Assembly (NCBI RefSeq): GCF_026745355.1
Contig: NC_079208.1
Span: 15,626,955 to 15,690,954, forward strand
Direction of reading: 5' to 3'
Length of the DNA stretch: 64,000 nucleotides
From: Beta vulgaris subsp. vulgaris
Lineage: Eukaryota > Streptophyta > Magnoliopsida > Caryophyllales > Amaranthaceae
Position numbers and translations under genes: made by a program. This document shows positions 45,378 to 57,530 of the stretch, piece by piece. Position 1 is the stretch's first letter; the number at the start of each line of letters is the position of its first letter. The notes below the pieces were generated by a model. That model was not told the DNA's origin. It saw only the letters and a list, made by a program, of their open reading frames with translations, and searched no databases.

Positions 45378-46443
45378 GTTTGACGTGATTATAATGAATT
45401 TCGATACAAGATGCGTCTTGGTCAACCCGATTGGTTGCACCAATCATCAAGGTCTATTTTAGGTCGAATCAATCGTTGCTCTTGAGAAGTCGAGATTGAA
45501 ACTTGGCTTAAAAGTTCAAGGTATAGTTTGAATTTAGGTCTCATCCAATACAATTTGATTTTGCATTTTCAAATCCAAATCAAAACCAATTGGAGTTTGA
45601 GTCCAAACAATCCAAACCGAATATTCAGAGAGTAGACACGGATCCGATCCAAATTATCTAATTTTTTAAAACTCAGTTTTTTCAATGAAAATAATTACTA
45701 CAAAGTTGATCATTAAGTAAGTTAATATCAACTCTCTTTGTTTTTTTTTTATTGATTACCTTTAAATATGAGGTAATAATCGAACTGTGCTCGTTTTTCG
45801 ATTGATGTACTCAGTGAAAGTTTTTTTACGTCTTCAAAATAATGTTAGTTGTTTTTTATTCAAATTTGTTACTAGGAATTTAGTCAATTAGAATTAGATT
45901 AGTACGTTGTATGGTATCGTTGTTAAACAACAATTAAGTTGTGAATACTATGGCGCATTGACCTCAAATTTTTCCTTATTTTGCAATTTAGATACGCTGG
46001 GTAGAACCTTTATAAAACAAATCTTTCACTACCAATATCTCTACAGCTGGCCTGCTAATAGTTTGGCCAAGCAAATTAATTTTCAACTATTTAACGTTTG
46101 GGCCTAACGAGATCTAACATTGGACTAGAGCCTAGTTCCATCTTGGTTTAGCTCATTAACACCCCTTATCTACAGTTCTGACCCGGCGATTTTCAAATCC
46201 TGGCTCCACCACTGGTAGTCATTGTGTATTTTTTTTATTACGGAAACAAACAGAGGTGATATAAGATAATCAAAACCCTAAAACAATAATCAGGATTAAG
46301 TGTTTTATTAGTTTATGATCCGATTACACATCATTTTCATATTTTGAGACGATACAATATGCATACACATACTCAATTATATTGAATATTTGACTGCTTG
46401 CTTAATTAACTTGAAAATACACGTTTAAAGATATATATACTCA
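45378..46443. repeat. Unit A backbone downstream of the hAT element
   Basis: Collinear with 54484-55470 (B) and 61421-62850 (D). It includes a GGTTGCACCAATCATCAAGG block and a TTGGCC..AACGTTTGGGCC block. No gene seen in about 1 kb. Confidence 0.75.
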
Positions 46444-46459
46444 TTTGTTTTATCAGATG
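46444..46459. repeat. 16-bp target duplication of the LINE 3' fragment
   Basis: TTTGTTTTATCAGATG, repeated at 47071-47086. Unit D has the unbroken site (about 62840-62857). Confidence 0.92.
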
Positions 46460-47070
46460 GTGCGGCGAAGGGAAGCCCAGGTGATGCTGGTGGAGGGATA
46501 ATAATTCGTGATCATTATGGGAATATCATTTCGGCTATGATGACCAATTTTGGTAGTTGTCATGCATTTAGAGCTGAAATTATGGCGTTGCTGCGGGGAT
46601 TGGAGCTGGCTCGAAACCTACGAATCACCAAGCTGATTATTCAAATGGACAATTTGGCGTGTGTTAAGCTAATGCAACGAGGAGATTCTGAAGGAGGTGA
46701 ATGTGTACATCTTATTAATATGTGTCAAGAGCTGCTTCGCAGCGAAGAGTGGGATACCCAAGTCATTCATGTCTATCGAGAAGGTAATAGGGCCGCGGAT
46801 TGGCTCGCCAACCAGGGGGTGGCTCAACCTCACAGGATTGTGATCTTGGAGGATATACCTTTAGCACTGCGTAGAATAGTAGATGAGGATTTTAGGGGTG
46901 TGGCTTTGCCACGTCTAGTTCCTCCTTAGTTTCTTTTTGGTTGGTGTTGGTTAGTTGTAGTTTGCTGTTCTGTTGTTTTTCTTTTGGTGTCCTTTGTTTG
47001 TGATTTTTCTTGTTGTTTTCTTTGTTTCTTTGGGCTTTTCCCTCTTCAGTATTAAAAAAAAAAAAAAAAA
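46460..47070 (+). mobile_element. 5'-truncated LINE 3' end carrying an RNase H domain
   Basis: Bounded by 16-bp duplications and ending in A(17) at 47054-47070. An open frame from 46457 to 46929 encodes a plant-type RNase H: GAAKGSPGDAGGG, FRAEIMALLRGLE, QMDNLACVKLM and REGNRAADWLANQG. The four acidic positions (D, E, D, D) appear present, the first being completed by the flanking target sequence. The frame is intact but only the 3' end of ORF2 was copied. It is distinct in sequence from the LINE at 26410-32826. Confidence 0.9.
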
Positions 47071-47086
47071 TTTGTTTTATCAGATG

Positions 47087-48000
47087 ATACTCATTTGAAA
47101 AGTTCATTATTACTTACTTGATTCGATCAATACTCATTTGAAAGAATATAAACTTATAATTTGAAAAGATGTGTCCTCCTTTATTTCGTCAAATACATAC
47201 ATAGTTATTTCAAATATGCATATTTATTAAGCCTAAAGTGTACATAAAAATGTCTAGACCCGAAATTATTATATAATTTGTAGAACTAAATATGTCCTCA
47301 TTTAAAAATGACTTTTGCACTATTCTCACACTCTCCTTTCATAGTATTTTGTGATTTGTACTTGCACAAAAATATAGTACTCATATGGATGTTGTTAGAT
47401 TCATCTTGATATATACTTTCACAACTTTTTATATTTTTTAGATTTAGGGAATTAGAGACATTAAAAGGTAAAGTTACGCATTGGTAATCGTGTCGAGAGA
47501 AGTGTGTCAAATGAAAATATGAGGGGTTTCTCACTCTACCCCTGGTTCGGCTCACCCCTATGAAATAGGGGTTCCGGATCCTCTAGAGTTTTATGAAATA
47601 GGTGTTTGGTGGCCTATAAACCACACACGAAATCTCGACAACGAACCGACTTAAGCATCGCGATGTGTGAGGAATATTGCGAGGTGCGACGAGCTACTGA
47701 TCCCACGTAACCTTGCGGAATAGGTTTCGACAAAGGGGTCGCGATCCGCATATAGGCACGAGATATGGGAAGGTTCGGGAGGTGCGACCTGACGCCTACC
47801 GGTCAGGCGTCCCGCGACCAAGCTCGCGAGGTGCGACCACGCCTTGGTCCCGCTCGCTTCTAGCACAAGCGTGATGCACTGCTGGTCTGGCTTCTCGTGT
47901 TGCTGGGCAGGCTTGGTGCCGCGTTTGTTTGGTGCTCTGTTTGGCTTGGGATTGTTGCAATGCTTGGTTATTGTTCTTCTCCCCACCAGATTATAGGTTT
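47087..48000. repeat. Unit A tail with TCGCGAGGTGCGACC motifs
   Basis: Collinear with unit D tail (62858-63690). From 47640 to 47880 it is GC-rich with repeated GCGAGGTGCGAC and TCGCGACC words. No coding support; it resembles a fragment of an LTR or satellite but I cannot place it. Confidence 0.6.
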
Positions 48001-48099
48001 TAAAAGATGTTGCTTTTGAGAAACATATTAGTGGTTCCTTGCTCTTCAGCAACAACATCTTCGATTTCTTTATCCCCCTGAACCTTTCATTAGCATCCC

Positions 48100-48610
48100 C
48101 TCCTGGGTTTCTAAGTGTTCACATAGGTCAACACTCTCGTTCTTCTCCTCTATTCTGATTGTGGTTGATTGTTCATGGGATGAAAAGTCCATACACACTC
48201 GTGTTGTGTGGTCTGTTATGAGTGGTACTGTAGCAGATAACCTTTTTGGTGGCATTCATAATTCATTTCATTGCTCGCTCCGCTCTTCAATCTGACCTTC
48301 TTGCCCTTCTTGCCTGTGTTCATTGTATTAAATGGTCCATGACAAAAGGTAAACAATCGTTCCAATCTAATAGATTCATGTGCTGTCATTCAACTTTTCC
48401 AACACAAGGGTTTTTCCAATATATTCCTCTGATGGACGGTCCAACCTATTATCATCTCGGGTGCATTAATTCCACAATGTTCCATTCGCAAGGTTCCTCG
48501 ATAGCAAGTTAGCCAAGCTTGTGTTCTGGCTAATACTTATAGATGTCTTCCTTAATTTCCTTTGTTTCTTTGTTTTGTTTTAGTTTCTGATGTAGCTTGT
48601 GTAAAAAAAA
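48100..48610 (+). pseudogene. Probable LINE 3' remnant with A tail
   Basis: Degenerate open pieces end with a short A-run (48603-48610). The part 48458-48595 recurs at 13483-13612, where it was the target of the Sirevirus. Frames suggest the end of an RNase H domain (RKVPR followed by SQACVLA) but this is weak. Confidence 0.35.
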
Positions 48611-48619
48611 GGAGGATGA

Positions 48620-49599
48620 GTGTAATAATCCTATTTTTAAAAGCGTTTATTAGATGCTAATTATATTTACTAAGTTAATTATGTTTCGGATTTTCTATTT
48701 TTTTTTTTTGAATTCTGGAGTATGAATATTAATCGTCGTGTCTATAATATATATATTTATTTAATTTTATGAAGTTACTATTATTATATATCTTGGGTTT
48801 AGTTATTCAAAATTTAGTTAAGTGGTGTTTGGCCAATTAAGAAAACCAAAGTCTGTTTTCTTTCCTTCCATTTATGTTTGTCGGTTGCTTTTAGAAACCC
48901 CAAAACCCACTCTTATGCTCTTTCCTCCTCGTGGCTTCTATCTCTCTCACCCAAGAACCCCAAAACCTGAACCCGAACCCCCCTCTCTTTTGCATGCTGC
49001 TTCACCTCCCCTTCAGCTCACTGGAGTTTCATCTCCCCTCGCTGGTGTTTCCCCAAGCTAGCCGGAGCTTCCCTTTGTTGTTGTTAGCTCTTGCTTGCCA
49101 AAGCTACTCTTTTGACCTGATATTGTTTGCTACGCCCCATTACAAACCTTGGAGGTAGTATTGTTGTGCTCCATAACGAACTTTGGAAGCGACGTTTTTC
49201 CAAATATTGTACTTGCCACTAATATGTTTAAGAGAATAAGCTAGGCCAACATTGTAACTAACGAAAATGATTTCAAATAAAATGTTTATAACGGGCTGAA
49301 GTAAAGGTTACGAGTTTTCCACTGATTTTGGACTTCTGTTTGTTTGTATTTTTCTCTGAATTTGCACGTTTGGTGTTAAGAGCTTGGAAGACAGCATGGA
49401 GCGAGATCATGATGTATCTAGATAGTTGATTGAAGCATAGATCTTATGATATTTTCATTATATATCACTTCGGATTTTTGTTTAATTATTGTAGTAATTA
49501 ATGTTATTTTTCCGCTGTAATTTTATATAATTAAGAGTTGATTTTAGTTTATGATTGTCGAGTGTGTTTCATTAGCAGCTCGATAAAGCAGGCGGTTAG
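48620..49599. other. Insertion of about 1 kb, possible solo LTR
   Basis: Absent from the paralogous 13483-13690 segment. It begins TGTAATAATCC, typical of some plant gypsy LTR starts, and is flanked by GATGA on both sides (48615-48619 and 49600-49604). It does not end in CA, so the LTR call is tentative. Its last 230 bp are shared with 24628-24866. The Pro/Ser-rich frame at 48822-49061 is not supported as a gene. Confidence 0.35.
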
Positions 49600-51137
49600 G
49601 ATGAAGTCAAATAAAAGTCATTGAGGCAATTTTGCATTATTCCATTTACCAATCAATGAAGAGACACTCCATGCATGTTGGTTTTGATATTTCTTCCTGA
49701 ATTCCTCCTTTTTACATACTTGGTACTATTTCCTGTTTCATGAATTCCCAGCCTTTCCCCATTCTCCTTTCTCATTCTTAATCATAACCTTCCTCCTTTC
49801 TTTTAGCTCTTACGTTCTCATGCACTTTTCCTAGCACATGCATGTATGCTATGATAATCAAACTGTGACTATAATATATGATAATCATTTTGTTTAGGTG
49901 TGTGTAAAAGTTAAGCCAAGTTTAAAATCAATTGGTTTACAAAACATATGCTTTTCTTTAATATGGATGATATTTCCGCATGTGTAGCATCTAAGTAATC
50001 AACAATACTCAGCCTAAAAAGAAAGTAACCAACAATACTCTAGTCTATGTGCTATTTAGTTTATGTGATTGTATATGTATATATCAATACATATGTGTTG
50101 TATTGTCGTAACTTTTTCTTTTCACCATGATTCCCTCGATTCCTATTTGATGTCCCTAATTGAAATGTCAGTTAAATAGCCAAAATTTTGAGCAATACTC
50201 TCACCAATATGTAAACAAATTATATACTCAAGAGGGTGTTACTTTATTCGTCTAGATGTGTAGTTCAAAATTTTGAAATTTCATTGACAATACATCATTA
50301 AGAATATTAATATTTAAATGTGTATTATAACTTGTAAAAAAGGTTTAAAAAAATGCAGCATTAAAATTGATACTCGATATAAAGATGTGCAATGCAAGTG
50401 GCCCAAAACTTGTCTTAATTATAAAAATTAGGAAAAAATGATTCTAGTAATCCAACCTTTGACTAATTCCTTGATTTAATCCCATTTATTGATTATTGTT
50501 TCTTAATAATTCCAACTTTTGGGGATAAATTCTCAAAATAATCCGAAATATTATTTTTCTTGCCATCCTATTAGACTGATTGTTCATCAATCGGTAGGCC
50601 CACATGTATGTTCATTTTATTAAAAAAATGGATTTCATCGTCTAAAGAATATGTCCTCCATAAAAATTACAATTTTTTAGATCTGTTGTCATCTAAAAGA
50701 ATTGGTTTCTTCAAATCTTTAAGATGATGGTCTGACCCCAATTGATGAATAAAATTATATGACAAATAAAAAATTATAAAAAAGTAACGTCTACCAATTT
50801 GCACAATAAAATTTGACATTCGAACACTATCCTTTTTTTGAAGGAAAATGATAAGGGAAATTATATTTTTTTTCGGATGCATTAAGGAAAATTATATCAA
50901 ATCAAGTTCTGACAAGGTCAAGACACTTTGGGGATAGTTACCAAGAAAAATACACTCACCCCGTAGAGGGGATAATATGAGCCATCAAATGTGCAACTGT
51001 ATTTAAAAAATTTATTATTAAGACAAATCAAATTTCCCACATAAAATTAAATATTTTTATGTATTAATATAAAAAAGGTCATATATAGTATATGAATGTG
51101 CATAAGTCAAAAAAATACATCTAAATAGAAATGAATA
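49600..51137. repeat. Tandem unit B, left backbone segment
   Basis: Collinear with 24867-26397 at high similarity by eye, with scattered indels. No gene. Confidence 0.85.
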
Positions 51138-51139
51138 TA

Positions 51140-51505
51140 CTCCCTCCGTCCCATAATATAGTGCTTGCATTTTTCTTTGGGTGTCCCAAAATGTTGTTCC
51201 TATTTCTTTTTTATCAATTTGTGTGGACTAAATTATCCTTCATTTCTACATAAAACTTTCCAAGATACCCCTACTTCCTTTTAAAATATGTGCCCCTATT
51301 TATTGTTTTACACCATTTCAAGGTATATTTATTGCTCTTTCATTTTATGTTAAAGGAAAAAGAAGAAAAAAACTAGTTCCAATACAAAAATACCCAATAA
51401 ACATTTACTTAAATATAAATTTTTGTGATATCCTAAAACTCTTTCCATTTTCCTTAATTCTTGTGAAAAATAAGAAGTGACCACTAAATTATCGGACGGA
51501 GGGAG
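51140..51505. mobile_element. Stowaway MITE (366 bp) in unit B
   Basis: Ends CTCCCTCCGTCCCATAAT and, complemented, CTCCCTCCGTCCGATAAT; flanked by TA (51138-51139, 51506-51507). Absent at the same place in units A and C (AATAAAGCAT). Confidence 0.95.
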
Positions 51506-51688
51506 TATTATTTTACATAATTAGACCATGTTGATTGTGAAAAAGAATAATCTTTTATCCCACTAATTTATACAATCATTTGTCTCACTCCATCTTATTG
51601 ATTGACTTTTAATTACTCTTTGCCTTATTCGTTTTTATAAATAAGATTTGATTTTTTCAAATCTAATAATTTTTGTCTTAGAGATTAA

Positions 51689-52616
51689 TCTCTACTAAGG
51701 GAAGGGGGGAGCAATGATGTCCTCTTTTGAAATGTCTATTTCACCCCGCTTTCCCTTTCTATATTACAAATAAGGAATGTTAATACTAAAATGGGGGTTC
51801 TAACAAAGCCACCGAAAATTAAATTTCAACATCACTCAGAAATCACTTATATCAAGAAACTTTACAAATCACTCATAGAATTGAGAAAATCACAAAAAAT
51901 CACAAAAATCACTCAAATGATCGGGAAACTTTACAAAAATAAAAAAAATTAGCTTACAAATTAGAACTAATATACTAGAACGTCAATACATACAAAAACA
52001 TTCCCATAATTCACTTACAAATCATTATCTCTATTATATAAGGGAAGGGGGGGAGTTATGGTGTTCCCGAATGAAGAGACTATTTTACCCCTTTTTTCTT
52101 TCTAAATTACAAATTCACATACAAATTAAAGGGAGATTCAAATAAAAATAATTGAAATAAAATTATAACAATCACTCACAAGTCAACTAAAATCATAGAA
52201 TTGCATAATTTACATTATACAAATCACTCAAATGAGTAAACTTTACAAAAATCAAAAAATTAACTTACAAACTACAACCAATACACTACAACGTCAATAC
52301 ATACTCACAAAAATTTAACTTGAAATCCAAGTGTCCAGTTTCTTAACAATATATGAAGTAGTATACTTAATTCAAAAATCAACTAAAAAAATTATAATAT
52401 TAGAAATTATAGATAAATTCAATAAAATTTCTATTTTGTTCATAGAATTTAACTTTGCAAAGTAAAAAAAAAAGACTAGTGAGAGACTTAAGTTAAAGAG
52501 ACTAAACCAATTGAATTTTATAACTAAAAACAATTTTACTTTGTATGTCTAATGTTCAAATTGAGCTTTTTATCTTGAAAAAAATTCAAGCACGCATCGC
52601 GTGCAAATAATGCTAG
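51689..52616 (+). mobile_element. Non-autonomous Helitron(s) in unit B
   Basis: Two start-like ends, TCTCTACTAAGGGAAGG (51689) and TCTCTATTATATAAGGG (52028), and one 3' end with the hairpin GCACGC-ATC-GCGTGC and CTAG at 52616. The two halves resemble each other, so this may be a tandem or nested pair, the first having lost its 3' end. It sits at the same site as the Helitron of unit A. Confidence 0.75.
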
Positions 52617-53061
52617 TAACATTAAATGGCAAGAGCAAGACTCGTTAATTATTCAGTCCACTCATCCGTTGCCATCAAGAGAGCGCACCTTATTTTAAGA
52701 AAGTAGCTACATCATGCGTTACTATAATAAGATAGGGAGATCCGGAAATCCCACCAAAAAAGGAAACTCAAGTTTTATTTAACAAGAAATAAAAATCTGC
52801 ATGACGTGCTTCCCAGTTGCCAGTTCCCAACTTCTCTCGCTGATCTGCTGCTATTCAATATATGCAAGTGGCATGTGCTTATGTGATAAGATACACAGAT
52901 AATTATGCCGAAATTATTTAACACAAGAAATAAACAATCAAACGAAGTGCTTCCCTCTGCTATAAAACCATCTTTGTAGAAGTGTAGTGAAGAACTCAGA
53001 AATCAAAAGTGAAAAAAAAAACAAACACTATTTTAGTATCATTACTACTCACAGCCGTGAG
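52617..53061 (+). promoter_or_regulatory. Promoter and 5' leader of cysteine-rich peptide gene B
   Basis: Almost identical to the promoter of copy A. TATAAAA box at 52961-52967, ATG at 53062. An in-frame GTG at 52987 lengthens the open frame but is not a plausible plant start. Confidence 0.8.
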
Positions 53062-53355
53062 ATGGAGATGAAGAAAAACATGAATGTGAAGGGAGTGCTT
53101 AGTTTGGTGTTGATGCTAACCATTGTGATGTTAGCCACAACACCTCAATCCACCTTTGCTGTTCGTCCCCTCTCAAACATTATGTTTGAAGGGATTGGTA
53201 TCAATACCCAACCTCTTGCTTGCGTTTGGTATAATGAAGCATGTGGTCCTTTCTACCCTTGTTGCGGAAAATGTTATTGTGACTTCGTCTTTTCTGCTGG
53301 AGGATTTAGGTGCACAAATACCGCTTTTGATTCTTCTCAAACATGCAAAATATAA
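53062..53355 (+). CDS. Secreted cysteine-rich (knottin-like) peptide, copy B, 97 aa
   Basis: The protein is identical to copy A. I count three silent differences in the coding sequence (in the Leu24, Asn48 and Ala88 codons). The signal peptide is residues 1-33 and the eight cysteines are at 54, 61, 67, 68, 71, 73, 84 and 95. Single exon. Identity of the whole protein with silent changes only suggests selection to keep it, or recent conversion between A and B. Confidence 0.85.
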   Translation: MEMKKNMNVKGVLSLVLMLTIVMLATTPQSTFAVRPLSNIMFEGIGINTQPLACVWYNEACGPFYPCCGKCYCDFVFSAGGFRCTNTAFDSSQTCKI

Positions 53356-53865
53356 TCTAGTATGTTAAACAAAAACGACGGTTGATTAATGTGGCTTGGA
53401 TTATAAAATATCTCAGTTTGGATGCTTCTTGAATCTGCTGGTTGTAATAGTTAAAAAAAGTTGTCACCCGCTCCTCGTAGTGGTTAGTATGTGGTTCGGT
53501 ATAATAAAAGTTGATGTATTTTATTTGATTGTAACTTAGGTTGTCATCGTCAATTCGTCATTGTTATCGACTTGGTTTATCAGTTCTTGATCGTTCAATT
53601 CTAAATATCTAAATCTTCTCTATTCCGTTTTAAACTCCCCCAATAATTTTCTTTTCGAAAGTCAAATATCATATGTTAGATCATTAATTCTCACTAACGC
53701 ATAAGTTAAAATTCTACTTATATGATATTTTAATGGGTACATTCAAGAATCAACATATCATTTCTTTTTTAAATTTCTTCTCATTACATAATTAAAGGTA
53801 TTGCTTGTAAAGTTGTATATTGAAAACTCTTGGTAAAGAAATGAGAAATTAAAATAGGAGTATTA

Positions 53866-54301
53866 TCTATACTAATATATTAAAAGGCGTTCATAAGAAT
53901 GTCTATGTGCCACGTGGCACTCTCGTCTGAGGTTCTAATGCAAATGCTCTATTTTCATGTCAAACCCCTCAACTAAAAAAATTATATTGTGTGGCTAGAA
54001 GGTATCAAACACGTGACCTTCGAAACGGAAAGTGAAAACTTAACCATTTGATCCAACATAACATCATTGTTTAATATCTCAAAATAAAATATAATAAGGT
54101 CTTGTAATTGTATCTCATTAAAAGACTATATAAGTAGTTGGATACCTAACACATTAATGATAATGATAGTAGATTATTGTAGACATAAATTCTTACTCCA
54201 ATTTCTTGTATTCTTCAAATTATGACATGAATTTTTTTACCTTACAAGACAAAAAGTTACGAAAAGAAACAATCTGGGGCATCGCCCGGGACACTCACTA
54301 G
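53866..54301 (+). mobile_element. Non-autonomous Helitron (436 bp) in the 3' flank of gene B
   Basis: Starts TCTATACTAATATATTAAAAGG after A and ends CACTCACTAG before T, with a GGGC-ATC-GCCC hairpin about 12 bp before the end. Units A (about 44553) and C (about 59381) show the uninterrupted site. No target duplication, as expected for Helitrons. Confidence 0.88.
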
Positions 54302-55470
54302 TTGTATAATTGAAACAAGATCCTAGGGGAGATTCAAAAAGGCATGGGAGGACTTTTATCAAATCAACGAGCACTCGAGCAGTGCTAGCAAAATGGCGTA
54401 CCTATTTGCAAAAGTGCATGTATATACTAATTGAAATTGGATGTCCTAATGTGGCTATGCCTTGTAGGAGTCTAGCATGTTTGACATGATTATAAAGAAA
54501 TTCGATACAAGATGCATCTTGGCCAACCTGATTGGTTGCGCCAATCATCAAGGTCTATTTTAGGCCGAATCAATCATTGTTCTTGAAAAATCGAGATTAG
54601 AATTAGGACTAAAAATTCGATGTATAGTTTGAATTTAGGTCTCATCTAATAAAATTTGATTTTCATTTTCCAATTCAAATCAAAACCAATTGGAGTTTGA
54701 GTCGAAACAATCCAAATCGAATTATCCAATTTTTTAAAACTCAGTTTTTTCAATGAAAATAATTACTACAAAGTTGATCATTAAGTAAGTTTATATCTTA
54801 CCTTTAAATATGAGGTAATAATCGAACCATGCTCGTTTTTTCCATTGATGTACTCGTGAAAGTTTTTTTACGTCTTCAAAATAATGTTAGTTGTTATTTA
54901 TTCAAATTTGTTACTAGGAATTTAGCTAGTCAATTATAATTAGATTAGTACGTTGTAAGGTATCGTTGTTAAACAGCAATTAAGTTGTGAATATAGTAGG
55001 GCACATTGTCTTCTAATTTTTCCTTATTTTGCAATTTAGATACGCTGGATAGAACCTTTATAAAACAAATCTTTCACTACTAAAATCTCTACAGCTGACC
55101 TGCTAATAGTTTGGCCGTGCAAATTAAATGTTGGACATATCTAAGTGTTGGGCATTGGCCTTTCAACTATTTAACGTTTGGGCCTAATGAGATCTAATAT
55201 TGGACTCGAGCCTAGTTCGATCTCGGTTCGGCTCATTAACACCCTTAGTCTACATTTGTGACCCCTCGATTTTAAACCTGGCTCCACCACTAGGGGCCAT
55301 TGTGTATTTTATTAGGGAAACGAACAGGAGTGATATAATGGAATCAAAACCCTAATACAATAATCAGGATTAAGTGTTTTATTAATTTATGATCCGATTA
55401 CACATCATTTTCATCTTTTGGTAAGATACAATATGCCTACACATATTTAATTACATTGAATATTTGACTT
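54302..55470. repeat. Unit B 3' backbone
   Basis: Collinear with unit A 44553-46390 (minus the hAT element) and with unit D. It ends in TTGGGATTGTTGCAGTGCTTAGTTA, which in unit A lies about 1.5 kb further on (47945), so about 1.5 kb is missing at the B-C border. No gene. Confidence 0.75.
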
Positions 55471-56392
55471 GGGATTGTTGCAGTGCTTAGTTATAAAAAC
55501 TAGGAAAAAAAAATTCTAATAATCCAAACTTTGACTAGTTCTTTGATTTAATTTCACCTATTGTTTCTCAATAGTTCCAACTTTTGGGGATAAATTCGAA
55601 ATCTTATTTTTCTTGCCATCCTATTAGACCGATTGTTCAGTAGGGCTACATGTTCATTTTATTAAAAAAAAAAAAGGATTTCATCGTCTAAAGAATATGT
55701 CCCCATAAAAATTATAACTTTTTTAGATGTTTTGTCATCTAAAAGAATTGATTTCTTCAAATCTTTTAGATGATTGTCTGACCCAAATTGATGAATAAAA
55801 TTATATGATAAATGAAAAATTATACAAAAGTAACGTCTACCAATTTGCACAATAAAATTTGACATTCGAACACTTTCCTTTTTTAAAAAGAAAAGGGTAA
55901 GGGAAATTATATTTTTTTGGGGTGGATTGAGAAAAATTATATCAAATCAAATCAAGTTCTGACAAGTTCAAAACACTTTGAGGATAGTTACCAAAAAAAT
56001 TACACTCACCCCCCCCCCCCGGTTGGGGGGATAATACGAGCCATCAAATGTGCAACTGTATTTAAAAAATTTATTATTAAGACAAAATCAAATATCTTAC
56101 ATAAAATTAAATATTTTTATATAATAATAAAAAAAAGGTCATACTTAGTATATGAATGTGCAAAGTCAAAACAATACATCTAAATAGAAATGAATAAAGC
56201 ATCATTTTACATGATTAGGCCCTCTTGATTGTGAAAAATAATAATCTTTTATCCCACTAATTTATACAATCATTTGTGTCACTCCATCTTAATGATTGAC
56301 TGTTAATTACTCTTTGCCTTATTTGTTTTTATAAATGAGATTTTATTTTTCAAATTTAATTATTTTTGCCTAATAATAGAGATTAATATTAT
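55471..56392. repeat. Tandem unit C, left backbone segment
   Basis: Collinear with 25675-26397 plus 32827-32897 plus 40938-41033 of unit A. It contains a CACCCCCCCCCC...GGGGGG stretch (56008-56030), expanded relative to A and B. No gene. Confidence 0.8.
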
Positions 56393-56880
56393 TAAGGGTG
56401 TATTCTCTTCAACTTAAAAAATTAAGTTTCAGGTCCAATAAATTCAGATAAGTTGCAATCAGGTCCAATCAGGGCAATAAGTTTCAATCATGTCTAATAA
56501 GGTCCAATCAGTTTCAATCAGGTGCAATAAGTTCCAATCAGGTCTAATAAGGTCCAATAAGTTCTAATCAGGTGCAATAAGTTTCAATCAGGTCCAATAA
56601 AGTTCAAATAGTCAATATTCAATAAACATTTGTATTATTGTCTAATATTATTTTATTATTCATATCACTATTAGCTGATTATGTTATTATTAGAATTTTA
56701 ATTAAAGTAGCAAAATGATTAAATAGTATTATACTTGTATTATTGTCTAGTTTTTGTATTAAATATGTATATTATTGTCTATTATTTTATTAGTCATATT
56801 ACTATTAGCTGATTATGTTATTATTAGAATTTTTTATTAAAGTATCACAATGTATAGTATTACACTTGTATTATTTTCTA

Positions 56881-57204
56881 GGAAAAATTGATAATAGAGG
56901 TCTGAACTTTGGGTGATAATTTTTAAAAGGTCTGAACTATTGATTAACCTGTGTAGGTCTCAACTTTAGGGGGTCTTAACTTTTAGCGGGCCTTAGTGAT
57001 TTAAAACTGGCTTAATAGGTCATTACTTGTAAAACTTGGGTCACATCAGAAGGGTTAATTGAGGGAGGGATGTAGGAACTAGGTGAGATTTAAAAAAAAA
57101 ATCTTCAGTTTTAAGTCGTCGAGGCCCGTTAAAAGTTAAGACCCCCTAAAGTTGGGACCTACACAGATTAATCAATAGTTCAGACCTCTATTGTCAATTT
57201 TTCC
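56881..57204. mobile_element. MULE-type MITE (324 bp) nested in the Harbinger element
   Basis: Long terminal inverted repeats start GGAAAAATTGA on both sides (about 100 bp each). Perfect 9-bp target duplication TATTTTCTA (56872-56880 and 57205-57213). The first 11 bases match the right end of the large MULE (20380, complement), so that family could have mobilised it. Confidence 0.92.
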
Positions 57205-57391
57205 TATTTTCTATTATTTGATTATTCATATTACTATTAGCTGATTATATTATTATTAAAGAATATTATAATCATGATCAAATAAGGTTAACAATAATAA
57301 TTATTATAATTACAATATTTTGCAATTCGTCCTTAAATAACTAGAGATAACATGTTTTCGTTACTAATAACAATGAAAGATATAAATGTTA

Positions 57392-57530
57392 TCAATTGAT
57401 TGCTTCATTATCATCACCGGAGTATCTTTCTTCATCGGAGTATCTTTTTTCATCTTCTACATCATCCTCTTCAATCAATACGTTTTCTTCACCAACATCC
57501 AACCATATTTCATCTGTAATTTTTGCCTGA
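57392..57530 (-). pseudogene. C-terminal remnant of a Harbinger-type transposase in unit C
   Basis: Encodes AKITDEIWLDVGEENVLIEE and an acidic tail, matching 41990-42102 of unit A with a small in-frame repeat of the ATACTCC block. Non-functional fragment. Confidence 0.45.

Noticed and set aside
48822..49158. Two overlapping Pro/Leu-rich ORFs
   Set aside because: They lie inside the 1-kb insertion absent from the paralogous segment at 13483. Composition is biased and the frames overlap without domain support.
52987..53061. 25-codon N-terminal extension of peptide gene B
   Set aside because: It starts at GTG, lies in the 5' leader, is not kept in copy A, and would place a charged stretch before the signal peptide. 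ATG at 53062 is the start.
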